Assembly (NCBI RefSeq): GCF_001078055.1
Contig: NZ_CP010777.1
Coordinates: forward strand, 3,501,001 to 3,565,000
Source of the DNA: Rufibacter radiotolerans
Lineage (GTDB): Bacteria; Bacteroidota; Bacteroidia; Cytophagales; Hymenobacteraceae
Length of the DNA: 64,000 nt
Direction of reading: 5' to 3'
Position 1 is the first letter of the stretch; each line of letters begins with the position of its first letter. Position numbers and translations under genes: made by a program. Positions 7,930-15,802 of the stretch are shown in pieces. The notes under the pieces were generated by a model. It searched no databases, was not told the DNA's origin, and was given only the letters and a program-made list of their open reading frames with translations.

Positions 7930-9212
7930 ACGCGTGTGGCGGTAGCTTTAAGATGGTTCACAAAATACAGCCGGAAAGTGGTGCCTTCGCCTATCACGCT
8001 CTCCACCTCTACCTTGCCGCGGTTGTTCTCCATAATTCGTTTTATGATGTAAAGTCCTACGCCGCTGCCTTCTACGTGGTCATGGAACCGCCGGAACAAG
8101 GAGAACAACTGAGGACCGTATTTAGTTATATCAATACCAATGCCGTTGTCCTGCACTTTCAGGACAATGTAGCCCTCTTCCAGCGCAGAGGATAGGAAAA
8201 TCTGCAGGGGCCGTTGGGGCTCACGGTACTTGATGGAGTTAGAAAGCAGGTTGTACAGCAGGCTGAAGAGGTTGTCTTTGGAGAAAAACACCTCGGGCGC
8301 GGCCGAGAAATCTACCTGCAGGTCTGCCCCGGAGGTCTGTAAGTGCTCGGCTAGGCGGGCTTTCACCTGTGCCAGCACCTCCACAAAGGGCACCATGTCC
8401 ATTTTTGACTCTTCCAGCGGTTTCTGGATGCGGCTTACCTCGGTTAGGTTGTTGAGCTTGCGGTGAATGCGGGCCACGGAGTCATCTAAGCGGGCAAAGA
8501 GTTGGTTCAGCTCTGGGTTATCTGGCGGCAGGTCTTCCCTGATGGCCTCCACCAGCCCGCTCACGTTCAGAACCGGCCCTTTTAAATCGCGGGAGGCGTA
8601 GTAGACAAAGTCGTCCAGGTCGGCGTTTTTCTTTATCAGCTGGTAATTCTTGGCCATGAGCTTTTTCTCAGCGCGCTGGCGTTTCTTGATCTCCTCTTCC
8701 AGGTCGCGGTTGGCGGTGATCCATTGGGCGCTGCGCTCTTGCACCTGCTTCTCCAGCTCCTGCTTAGACTCCTGCAGCGCTAGCTCTATTCTCTGGCGTT
8801 CTTCTATCTGCTCGCGCAGGGCGGCATTGTTTCGGCTCAGTTGCCGCAGGCTGGGAATGGCCAGCAGGTTGGGAATGGCCTTGAAGAGCATGATAGCCGC
8901 CACGTTGGCAATAAGGCCCAGCACCAGTTTCACTATGAGCAAAGGCTCCAGCCAGCGGTCATTCACCCAGAAACTGAACAGGTGCACAATGCCGCCCATA
9001 AGGGCGATGACCCCGAATAAGAGTAGTACCAGCTTGCGTTCCCGGTCTTCGCGTTTAAAGGTGAGGTAGAAAAGAATAGCCGCCACCATGAGAAAAGCGG
9101 TGACCACCAGAAGCTCACTGGCCAGAAACAGACCTTCCAGCCCTTTGGCCTTGGCAGAAACGCTTGAGGGTATTTGTTGGGGTAATTGATAAAGAAGCAC
9201 GGTTCTGTCCAT
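7926..9212 (-). CDS. membrane sensor histidine kinase-like protein lacking the phospho-accepting His
   Basis: 428 residues. Four hydrophobic segments (about 32-50, 60-80, 88-110 and possibly 112-120) are followed by a long coiled coil (about 125-195), a HisKA-like helix and a HATPase domain. The ATP-binding boxes look intact: N box LLYNLLSNSIKYRE, G1 DNGIGI, and G2 GSGVGLYIIKRI. The HisKA core reads DDFVYYASRDLKGPV, where the family expects SHDLK: residue 208 is Arg (codon CGC), not His. It therefore may not autophosphorylate in the usual way. It overlaps the response regulator by 4 bp. It could be a degenerate kinase, an allosteric partner or an ATP-binding sensor. Confidence 0.88.
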   Translation of the reverse strand: MDRTVLLYQLPQQIPSSVSAKAKGLEGLFLASELLVVTAFLMVAAILFYLTFKREDRERKLVLLLFGVIALMGGIVHLFSFWVNDRWLEPLLIVKLVLGLIANVAAIMLFKAIPNLLAIPSLRQLSRNNAALREQIEERQRIELALQESKQELEKQVQERSAQWITANRDLEEEIKKRQRAEKKLMAKNYQLIKKNADLDDFVYYASRDLKGPVLNVSGLVEAIREDLPPDNPELNQLFARLDDSVARIHRKLNNLTEVSRIQKPLEESKMDMVPFVEVLAQVKARLAEHLQTSGADLQVDFSAAPEVFFSKDNLFSLLYNLLSNSIKYREPQRPLQIFLSSALEEGYIVLKVQDNGIGIDITKYGPQLFSLFRRFHDHVEGSGVGLYIIKRIMENNRGKVEVESVIGEGTTFRLYFVNHLKATATRV

Positions 9213-9313
9213 GAAAAGTATAATCTGAATAAAAACGGCCTACTACCCTATAATGTTTCCTTGCCCATGGCCAGCTCCTCAAATGTAGCATAAAGCGACA
9301 AAGGTTAAAAACC

Positions 9314-9354
9314 AGAATCGGTCTCCCACTCTCAAAAAGCAGAAGACCGATTCT
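9314..9354 (-). terminator. stem-loop after the cysteine synthase-like gene
   Basis: AGAATCGGTCT and AGACCGATTCT form a perfect 11-bp stem with a 19-nt loop, 36 bp after the stop at 9390. It is followed on the minus strand by TTTTTAACC. Confidence 0.5.
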
Positions 9355-9356
9355 TA

Positions 9357-9387
9357 CCTGTTTTCAGGAAAACGGCTCTAAAACAGG
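9357..9387. repeat. degenerate copy of the intergenic palindrome family
   Basis: CCTGTTTTCAGGAAAACGGC followed by TCTAAAACAGG. It immediately follows the PLP-synthase stop codon. Confidence 0.5.
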
Positions 9388-9389
9388 AA

Positions 9390-10370
9390 TTAGTCCAGGT
9401 AGCCCTGCTCGCGCATCCAGTCATCATTGTAGATCTTGCCCAGGTACCGGGTGCCGTGGTCTGGCAACACCACCACCAGCACATCATTCTCAGAGAGGTG
9501 CTCGCGGGCGTATTCCAGGGCGCCGTACACGGCAGAACCGCAAGACCAGCCCACAAATAGTCCTTCTTCCTTGGCCAGGCGGCGGGTCATGAGGGCACTG
9601 TCTTTATCGGTTACCTTAATGAAGGTGTCAATGAGGTCAAAGTTCACGTTCTTGGGCAGGATGTCTTCGCCAATCCCCTCGGTTTTGTAGGGGTAGATCT
9701 CATTCTCGTCAAAGATGCCGGTCTCTTTGTATTTCTTGAACACAGAGCCGTAGGTGTCCAGGCCTACTACTTTAATGTCTGGGTTCTGCTCTTTCAGGTA
9801 TTTTGAGATACCGCAGATGGTGCCACCGGTGCCTACCCCCGCCGCGAAGCAGGTGATCTTTCCTTCGGTCTGTTTCCAGATCTCGGGGCCGCTGGTGTCA
9901 TAGTGCGCCGCGGTGTTGGAGAGGTTGTCATACTGGTTGGGGTAGAACGAGTTGGGAATCTCCTGGTTCAGGCGCTTGGCCACCGAATAATAGGAATCTG
10001 GGTGCTCGGGGGCCACGTTGGTAGGGCAAACAATCACCTCGGCGCCCACAGCCTTCAGAATATCCACCTTCTCCTTGCTCTGCTTGTCAGACATGGTGAA
10101 GATGCACTTGTAGCCTTTGGCGATGGCGGCCAGGGCCAGGCCCATACCGGTGTTCCCGGAGGTGCCCTCAATAATGGTTCCGCCTGGTTTCAGGATGCCC
10201 GCCTTCTCGGCGTCTTCTACCATGCGCAGCGCCATACGGTCTTTCACCGAGTTACCCGGGTTGAAATACTCCACTTTGGCCAGCACGGTGGCTTTTATGC
10301 CGTCTGTGACGCTATTCAACTTCACCAGGGGGGTGTTGCCAATGGCCTCAATAATATTGTTGAAATACAT
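9390..10370 (-). CDS. PLP-dependent cysteine synthase / cystathionine beta-synthase family
   Basis: 326 residues from ATG at 10370 (MYFNNIIEAIGNTPLVKL). A longer frame upstream adds 16 residues unlike the family. This is a fold-type II PLP enzyme: PLP Lys43 in NPGNSVKDRMA, substrate-binding EGTSGNTGMGLA, and the phosphate-binding loop GVGTGGTICG. There is no C-terminal CBS-domain pair. It makes either cysteine from O-acetylserine or cystathionine from homocysteine and serine. The TEGIGEDILPKNVNFDLID stretch resembles bacterial cystathionine beta-synthases more than CysK; this is a judgement by eye. A TACCTTTG box lies at 10479-10486, about 110 bp upstream. Confidence 0.9.
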   Translation of the reverse strand: MYFNNIIEAIGNTPLVKLNSVTDGIKATVLAKVEYFNPGNSVKDRMALRMVEDAEKAGILKPGGTIIEGTSGNTGMGLALAAIAKGYKCIFTMSDKQSKEKVDILKAVGAEVIVCPTNVAPEHPDSYYSVAKRLNQEIPNSFYPNQYDNLSNTAAHYDTSGPEIWKQTEGKITCFAAGVGTGGTICGISKYLKEQNPDIKVVGLDTYGSVFKKYKETGIFDENEIYPYKTEGIGEDILPKNVNFDLIDTFIKVTDKDSALMTRRLAKEEGLFVGWSCGSAVYGALEYAREHLSENDVLVVVLPDHGTRYLGKIYNDDWMREQGYLD

Positions 10371-10478
10371 AGTTTTAAGAGTGATGGGTGAAGGGGAGCA
10401 AAGGTGACCAGGCGTCACCGGCGCAACCGCCCTGTTCTGTTGGTTTTTACCTATTTAACCTCCTGCAAAACGCAGCTG

Positions 10479-10486
10479 CAAAGGTA
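10479..10486 (-). promoter_or_regulatory. candidate -7 box for the PLP-synthase gene
   Basis: Minus-strand TACCTTTG matches TANNTTTG. No convincing -33 TTTG was found at the right spacing. It would imply a leader of roughly 100 nt. Confidence 0.4.
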
Positions 10487-10527
10487 ACCAAAATTTTTAA
10501 GACCTGCCGGGCCGGGGCCGGGCGCGC

Positions 10528-11220
10528 TTACCAACGGGGGTCATAGAAGCTGGTGGTGTCTCTAAAGAACCGGTTATAGCGCAGGCGGGCCTGCCTAATG
10601 GAGTCCTGCCGGATGATGAGTCGCTCCAGCTGTTTCTGCCGTTCACGCTCCTCCATGAGTTTAGCCACGCGGCTACGTTGCCGGCCCTCCTTAGAAAACT
10701 GCTCATACAAAAACGTAAGCGGACTTATAAGCGGGTCTGCGGGCGCGGGAGACCCGGGCGGCACCAGGAAAATTGGAATATTGGGGTTTAACCGGGGTTT
10801 GGGCGGCGCAGGCCGGGGTTTCATGTTCCGCAGCACGCGGTCTACTTTCTCTGGGGTAGCCTGTTGCGACACCTTCACCTCCTTTAACTGCACGGTTTCC
10901 TGCTGCAGCAGAATGTTCACCCGCAGCTCCGTGACGCTGCGCAGGGCGGGCACGTACGTTTTCTCTTTGTAACCCAGCGCCCTAAACACCAGCGTGTCTG
11001 AGGCCGGTATCTGCAGCCGGAAGGCGCCGTGCTCATTGGTGGCCACCCCCTGCCCGGTGCTTTTCTGGTAGACAGAGGCCCCCGCAATAGGTGACTTGTC
11101 TTTTTCCTGCAATACCTGGCCGCTTACCCAGATGCTGTGCCCTGCGGTTTGAGCTGCTCCCTCCTGCGCTACCAGAAGGCCAAGAACCAAGAAAAACAAG
11201 AAGCCTAAACGCTTGACCAT
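10528..11220 (-). CDS. carboxypeptidase-regulatory-like domain envelope protein
   Basis: 230 residues from ATG at 11220 (MVKRLGFLFFLVLGLLVAQ), a clear Sec signal. Residues about 30-115 form a CarboxypepD_reg-like beta-sandwich: VSGQVLQEKDKSPIAGASVY, then the family's G-x-A/V-T-N-E-x-G-x-F and LVFRALGYKEK. The C-terminal half is proline-rich, then strongly basic (RQRSRVAKLMEERERQKQLE), and ends FFRDTTSFYDPRW. This domain usually stands before TonB receptors, but here no barrel follows. It is probably a periplasmic or outer-membrane-associated protein of unknown role. It lies downstream of the repeat lipoprotein gene, separated from it by a terminator. Confidence 0.75.
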   Translation of the reverse strand: MVKRLGFLFFLVLGLLVAQEGAAQTAGHSIWVSGQVLQEKDKSPIAGASVYQKSTGQGVATNEHGAFRLQIPASDTLVFRALGYKEKTYVPALRSVTELRVNILLQQETVQLKEVKVSQQATPEKVDRVLRNMKPRPAPPKPRLNPNIPIFLVPPGSPAPADPLISPLTFLYEQFSKEGRQRSRVAKLMEERERQKQLERLIIRQDSIRQARLRYNRFFRDTTSFYDPRW

Positions 11221-11250
11221 ACAGTAGCAGAGGAGCAATAACCTTAATAG

Positions 11251-11284
11251 AAAAAGGCCTACCCTTCTTACTGGGCAGGCCTTT
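11251..11284 (-). terminator. Rho-independent terminator
   Basis: Minus strand AAAGGCCTGCCC-AGTAAGAA-GGGTAGGCCTTTTT: a long stem with a T tract, 20 bp after the stop at 11305. Confidence 0.85.
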
Positions 11285-11304
11285 CAAAGATAGCTAGAGA
11301 ACGG

Positions 11305-12042
11305 TTAGTTCTCCAGTTTTATTTTAGTGTCACCAGACTTGTATTTCACTTCGCCCTTCTCACGTTTTATTTTGGCGTTATCGGTTTTGATTTTAGACTC
11401 GTCGCCGTCTCTTTTCACCTTGGTATCGCCGGCCTTTATCTTGGCCTCATCACCGTCTACTTTCATTTTAGACCCGTCCTGGGCTTTGTGCTTCAACTCA
11501 TAACCATAGTACTTGTTACGGTTGCTTTCATAGGCCTTGAACTGCTCTGGGGTAAGCAGGCCTTTCACTTCCATGTCTACGTTGGTATTCAAAGACTCCA
11601 GCTCATTGTAATAGGTGGTAGGATAGTCCTCGGGGTAGCCGGTTACTTCCATGTTGCCTTGCGTGCTCACGCCGCTGTCTGCCACCATCATGTCACTGGT
11701 GTTGTCTGCGGCGTACCCGGCGCTGCGGTTGGTGCTGCTGTAGCGGGTCTCCAGCTCGTTCATGTGCCGGGCCCGGTTGTAGAGCACCGTTCTTATGCGG
11801 GCCTGGGTGGCGGTATCCAGGCGCAGGTCCTGTGACATCTGCGAGGTCATGCGGTTGGCCCGTTCCCGGTACTCCGCGTCATAGTTATAGGTGGTGGCGG
11901 TACTGTCAGTAGTAGCCCCCGATGCGTTGTCTGGCGTGCTGCTATCATTGTTCTGGGTTTCTGTTGAAGTGCCGGCGTCTTCACGGCAGGCTGTAAAAGA
12001 CATTGCCCCTACCACCATCAAAATCAAAAACTGCTTTTTCAT
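11305..12042 (-). CDS. lipoprotein with C-terminal 16-residue Lys-rich repeats
   Basis: 245 residues. A signal peptide with lipobox (MSFTAC, Cys19) is followed by a Ser/Thr/Asp/Asn linker and a helical middle region with QDLRLDTATQARIRTVLYNR and LTPEQFKAYESNRNKYY. That spacing recalls metal- or stress-responsive helical proteins that use an LTPEQ motif. Residues 191-245 are a tandem repeat with an exact 16-residue period, units beginning SKMKVDGDE, TKVKRDGDE, AKIKREKGE and TKIKLEN, each holding a second KxK. Alternating Lys suggests stacked beta strands with one charged face. Not recognised as a named family. Confidence 0.85.
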   Translation of the reverse strand: MKKQFLILMVVGAMSFTACREDAGTSTETQNNDSSTPDNASGATTDSTATTYNYDAEYRERANRMTSQMSQDLRLDTATQARIRTVLYNRARHMNELETRYSSTNRSAGYAADNTSDMMVADSGVSTQGNMEVTGYPEDYPTTYYNELESLNTNVDMEVKGLLTPEQFKAYESNRNKYYGYELKHKAQDGSKMKVDGDEAKIKAGDTKVKRDGDESKIKTDNAKIKREKGEVKYKSGDTKIKLEN

Positions 12043-12194
12043 AATTTCTTATCTTAAAGGAAACATCTGGTCCTACTCATCACTTGTCTCCCCTTGGTAC
12101 GGCAACCAAAGGCCCAGGTTATATACAAGTTGCACTTTCCCCACAAACTTGCTTACAAGCCAGCAAACCATAAAGAGCGCTTTAAAATAAAAAT

Positions 12195-12240
12195 TTCCTG
12201 TTTTAGGGCTGTTTTACCAAAAACAGCCCTAAAACAGGAA
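12195..12240. terminator. intergenic palindrome, family GGGCCTGTTTT (perfect copy)
   Basis: TTCCTGTTTTAGGGCTGTTTT and its exact complement (21-bp arms), loop ACCA. It follows the metallophosphoesterase gene on the minus strand, in the direction of its transcription. Confidence 0.75.
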
Positions 12241-12300
12241 TTGCACTCTCACGTTTCGTTTTCAGGTAAAATTTATCTTCCGGCCATGGGCCGAGCCACC

Positions 12301-13536
12301 TTACGCCTGGCTGCGCCTGAACTCAAACACCGTAATCTCCGGTAGAAAGCCCACGCGCCCGTGGTACCCCAGAAAGCCCAGCCCCACGTTCACGTAGAGA
12401 AACTGCTTCCCGTTCTGGTAGAGCCCTGACCACTGTTTGTACACATACTGCACCGGGCTCCACTTAAACCCGGGAATGTTCACGCCAAATTGCATGCCGT
12501 GGGTATGGCCCGAGAGGGAAAGGTCAATGTCTTTGTAGTGTTGGTTCACTTCGCCGTCCCAGTGCGAGGGATCATGGGTGAGCAGGATCTTGAACGGCAG
12601 GTGCTCAGATCCGGCGTGGGCCCTGGACAGGCTTCCGTACTTAGGGAAATGCATGCGCATGCCCCAGTTCTCCACACCCAGCAGCCCAATCTTCTCGCCG
12701 TTGCGCTCCAGCACCCGGTGCTCGTTCAGGAGCAGGTCCCAGCCGGCGCGGCGGTGGTGTTGCTTGAGCGTGTTCAGGTTCTGGATCTTGGCCTCATGGT
12801 TGGGCCAGGCCACGTAATCGCCGTAGTCATGGTTGCCTAAGATAGAGTACACCCCGTTGGGCGCCTTGATTTTGGCCAGGATATCCAGGTACGGTTCTAC
12901 CTCAGAGGCCACGTTGTTGACCAGGTCCCCGGTGAAGACCACCACATCGGCGGCCTGCTGATTGATGAGGGCCACCGCTTTCTCCAGCGGCTCCCCGGAA
13001 TGGAAGCTACCTGAGTGCATATCTGTGATCTGCAGCAGCTTGAACCCATGGAAAGAGGCCGGCAGGTTGGCAAACTCCAGGGTCACTTTCTTTACCTGGT
13101 AATCATAGGCGCCCTTCACCATGCCCCAGATGAGCGTCCCGAAGGGGATAGCGCCCATCACCAGCGCCATTTGGCTCAAAAACGTATGTCTGGACAGATC
13201 AAACCGGGGCTTCTCTGGTCCGCGCACCGCGTTAGACACCCACTGCACCAACCGGATGCCATCATCCAGCAGCAGGAAAAGCACCACCACCAGCTTAGAC
13301 ACGAACAGGATAAAGAGCAGGTTGGCCACCTCCATGCGCACCGGGTTGGGGGCTGTGCCCCGAGTCAAAAGCGCTACCAGCAGCGTGCCCAGGGTGAACA
13401 GGCTGAGCGACCAGTAGCCCACAAAAATGGCCCTCCTGAGCAGGAAAGGCAACCCTACCGACACGGTGCGCACCGCCTGGAAAACGTAGACGTCTATGAG
13501 AAAGACAAGTAAAAGTGTGAGGATCAAACGAACCAT
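12301..13536 (-). CDS. membrane-anchored calcineurin-like metallophosphoesterase
   Basis: 411 residues. Four hydrophobic segments lie in the first 135 residues, followed by a soluble phosphoesterase domain. The metal-ligand motifs are complete: QITDMHSGSFH, FTGDLVNN, LGNHDYGDY, LLTHDPSHWD and SGHTHGMQFG. The layout matches YkuE/YaeI-type enzymes, of which E. coli YaeI acts as a membrane phosphodiesterase; the substrate here is unknown. The gene stands alone, divergent from radC. Confidence 0.9.
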   Translation of the reverse strand: MVRLILTLLLVFLIDVYVFQAVRTVSVGLPFLLRRAIFVGYWSLSLFTLGTLLVALLTRGTAPNPVRMEVANLLFILFVSKLVVVLFLLLDDGIRLVQWVSNAVRGPEKPRFDLSRHTFLSQMALVMGAIPFGTLIWGMVKGAYDYQVKKVTLEFANLPASFHGFKLLQITDMHSGSFHSGEPLEKAVALINQQAADVVVFTGDLVNNVASEVEPYLDILAKIKAPNGVYSILGNHDYGDYVAWPNHEAKIQNLNTLKQHHRRAGWDLLLNEHRVLERNGEKIGLLGVENWGMRMHFPKYGSLSRAHAGSEHLPFKILLTHDPSHWDGEVNQHYKDIDLSLSGHTHGMQFGVNIPGFKWSPVQYVYKQWSGLYQNGKQFLYVNVGLGFLGYHGRVGFLPEITVFEFRRSQA

Positions 13537-13685
13537 AAGAATCTAAAGGCAGATATAAGGCAAAGAAACATGTTGCTACAAGAAAAGGTGTACGGGAAAT
13601 TGCGTTGCGGCGGTGAACTATTTGCGGGCATAGAGAATTGTACTGAAAATTTCAACCTGATTGCCTGATCACTAACCTTTTGCCT

Positions 13686-14390
13686 ATGTCAACAGTTTAC
13701 GCTCCTGCCCCGCTTTCCATAAAATCCTGGGCCGAGGAAGACCGCCCCCGTGAGAAGCTTCTGCTCAAAGGCCGTGCCGCCCTCTCAGACGCCGAGCTCA
13801 TTGGCATTCTCATTGGCTCCGGCACGCCTAAACTGAGCGCCGTAGACGTGGCCAAGCTGATTCTGGCCGCGGTAGACAATGATTTGAACGCCCTGGCCCG
13901 CCTCACGGTCAAGGAACTGCAGAAGCACAAGGGCATCGGTGAAGCCAAGGCCATCTCTATTGTGAGCGCCCTGGAACTGGGCCGAAGACGCAAAGAGGCC
14001 GCCCCCGCCGTAAAAACCCGCATTACCTGCTCCACTGACATCTACGACTACATCAAGCCCCACCTCCTGGACCTGCCCCACGAGGAGTTCTGGATCATTC
14101 TCCTCAACCGTGCCAACACCATCATGAAGAAAATACAGATCAGTACCGGAGGCGTGGCCGGCACCGTGGCCGATCCCAAACTCATCTTCAAGCACGCCCT
14201 GGAAAACCTGGCCAGCGCCATCATTCTGGTGCACAACCATCCTTCGGGCCAGCTAAAACCCAGCGCGGCTGATATCTCCCTCACCAAAAAACTGCAGGAA
14301 GCCGGAAAGGTTTTGGATCTCCCCATTCTGGACCACCTCATCTTCACCGACAGCAGCTACTACAGCTTCGCGGATGAGGACCTTTTGTGA
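13686..14390 (+). CDS. radC: RadC family JAMM/MPN+ protein
   Basis: 234 residues from ATG at 13686; a TTG two codons upstream is less likely. An N-terminal helix-hairpin-helix (HKGIGEAKA, about 81-90) is followed by the JAB metalloprotease-like domain. Its zinc motif is complete: His183-x-His185 in VHNHPSG and Asp196 in KPSAADIS. Despite its name, a direct DNA-repair role for this family has not been firmly shown. A terminator hairpin follows the stop closely. Confidence 0.94.
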   Translation: MSTVYAPAPLSIKSWAEEDRPREKLLLKGRAALSDAELIGILIGSGTPKLSAVDVAKLILAAVDNDLNALARLTVKELQKHKGIGEAKAISIVSALELGRRRKEAAPAVKTRITCSTDIYDYIKPHLLDLPHEEFWIILLNRANTIMKKIQISTGGVAGTVADPKLIFKHALENLASAIILVHNHPSGQLKPSAADISLTKKLQEAGKVLDLPILDHLIFTDSSYYSFADEDLL

Positions 14391-14425
14391 TGGCTGGTTG
14401 TTAATTGTTGATTGTTTTAATTTGG

Positions 14426-14461
14426 AAAGGGCGGCTGCTGAAAAGTGGCTGCCTTTTGTTT
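14426..14461 (+). terminator. Rho-independent terminator of radC
   Basis: AAAGGGCGGC, a loop of about 12 nt, then GCTGCCTTTTGTTTT: a 10-bp stem with two G-T wobbles and a T-rich tail, 36 bp after the stop codon. Confidence 0.65.
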
Positions 14462-14493
14462 TGGGCGTGTTTTTGGGAAAACAGGCTCAAAAT
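14457..14493. repeat. degenerate copy of the intergenic palindrome family
   Basis: TGTTTTGGGCGTGTTTTT-GGG-AAAACAGGCTCAAAA. It overlaps the T tract of the radC terminator. A lone right half (AAAAACAGGCCCAAAACGG, around 14687-14705) lies on the far side of the next element. Confidence 0.6.
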
Positions 14494-14507
14494 GCCATTC
14501 CAGAATT

Positions 14508-14670
14508 GTAGCGGCGTTACACTGTAACGCCGTGGTGCTACGCAGCAAAGCCGCCTCAGAATACTGAAAAACCTCATTTTGCAAAAAGATTTCTGCTGTG
14601 TATTAAGGCCTGTTCTTGTGGAGACGTTTCAGTGTCATATAACCACAGCGTTACAGTGTAACGCCGCTAC
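14508..14670. repeat. 163-bp inverted-repeat element (MITE/REP-like)
   Basis: Arms 14508-14536 and 14642-14670 are inverted copies of 29 bp with one mismatch. Each arm is itself a hairpin (CGGCGTTACA-C-TGTAACGCCG). The 105-bp interior has no open frame of note. Together with the palindrome copies on either side it fills the 375-bp gap 14391-14765. Confidence 0.7.
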
Positions 14671-14765
14671 ATCTCTCCTTCTTTAGAAAAACAGGCCCAA
14701 AACGGCTTCTTTCTCCACCGTATCATTTTCTTTCCGACCTTTGCGCGCTCAACCTGCCTTAGTTC

Positions 14766-15377
14766 ATGAAAGGATTCAGATACATTATCATTATCGGCGT
14801 GCTGCTCATTATGGGTTACCTGCTCAAGGACCTGTTTTTCAACGATGAAAGCTACAACCTTGCCGTGCAGAAATTTCGGCAAAACAAAGACCTCACCTTC
14901 CATAGCGTTTCCCGCTCTCCCCTGCCAGACACCTTGCGCCGCGCCTTTACCGGGTTAAAGTATTATGAACCCTCCCGGGACTATGAAATCTCCGCAGACT
15001 TTAAAGCAGAAGAGCGCCCCGAACCCGTAGCCATGGCCATGAGCACCGGCGACAAGGAACCTTATTTCGTAAAAGGCAAGGCCTCCTTTGAGCTGGACGG
15101 CCAGACCCACACCCTTACCCTTTACCAGAAAGCCGGCGCTACCTCAGACAGCCTTTTCATCCCCTTCACCGACCAAACCAATGGCTTCGAGACCTACGGC
15201 GGCGGCCGTTACTTAGACGCTATTCCTCTCGGCCAGACGATTATCCTGGACTTCAACAAGGCCTACAATCCCTTCTGTGCCTACAACCCAGAATACGCCT
15301 GCCCCATGCCACCTGCTGAGAATCGCCTTAAGGTGAAGATTCCGGCTGGTGAGAAGGAATATGCTAAGAAGGATTAG
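14766..15377 (+). CDS. DUF1684 domain-containing protein
   Basis: 203 residues. An N-terminal membrane anchor (YIIIIGVLLIMGYLLKDLFF) is followed by a DUF1684 domain. The domain's hallmark C-terminal block is clear: YGGGRYLDAIPLG, then LDFNKAYNPFCAYNPEYACP and PPAENRLKV. The family has no assigned activity. A GACCTTTG box about 25 bp upstream is close to the phylum's -7 consensus. Single-gene unit. Confidence 0.88.
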   Translation: MKGFRYIIIIGVLLIMGYLLKDLFFNDESYNLAVQKFRQNKDLTFHSVSRSPLPDTLRRAFTGLKYYEPSRDYEISADFKAEERPEPVAMAMSTGDKEPYFVKGKASFELDGQTHTLTLYQKAGATSDSLFIPFTDQTNGFETYGGGRYLDAIPLGQTIILDFNKAYNPFCAYNPEYACPMPPAENRLKVKIPAGEKEYAKKD

Positions 15378-15454
15378 CAGTTGGTTGTTAGTAGTTAGTT
15401 CTTAGCGATACAATTTCAGATAACTAAAACACTCACTGGCCCGTGGCTCCCGGT

Positions 15455-15500
15455 GAGTCTGGAGACTCAATTCATCCCATGTCACGAGTCTGGAGACTCG
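15455..15500. repeat. pair of short GAGTCTGGAGACTC palindromes
   Basis: GAGTCT-GG-AGACTC at 15455-15468 recurs with one extra flanking pair (CGAGTCTGGAGACTCG) at 15485-15500. More partly complementary sequence (GACCTCGTAGCGTACGGAGGTC) follows to about 15555. The 425-bp gap 15378-15802 otherwise holds only one palindrome-family copy and the pheT promoter. Confidence 0.5.
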
Positions 15501-15600
15501 CGCCAGATAGTAATACCGCCCGCTCCAAAGACCTCGTAGCGTACGGAGGTCCTGCGAGTGTCTGTGCCAATTTCCTCCACCTTCCCAAAACTTGAAAACC

Positions 15601-15638
15601 CGTTTTCAGCCTGTTTTCCAGAAAACGGCCTTAAAACG
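15601..15638. repeat. copy of the intergenic palindrome family
   Basis: CGTTTTCAGCCTGTTTT-CCAG-AAAACGGCCTTAAAACG; arms of 17 bp with mismatches. Confidence 0.65.
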
Positions 15639-15725
15639 CATCATTCCTACCGCCTTTTCCTAGACCACCACCCTCTCCCCGCCACAAAAATTCCCTCCTT
15701 TACACCCATGTTTACCAGTTTTTGG

Positions 15726-15733
15726 TAATTTTG
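15726..15733 (+). promoter_or_regulatory. candidate -7 box for pheT
   Basis: TAATTTTG matches TANNTTTG. It implies a leader of about 60 nt before the pheT ATG. The -33 box is not clear. Confidence 0.4.
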
Positions 15734-15802
15734 AAAATTGTAGCCGCAAAACGGCTTCTGGTGGGGCATGTCCGCACCTTTCATAATCAGAGAACCAACA
15801 CC

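Noticed and set aside
15722-15802. N-terminal extension of pheT by 27 codons
   Set aside because: The extension is unlike PheT, overlaps a TAATTTTG promoter box, and the ATG at 15803 starts exactly at the conserved MRISLDWL.
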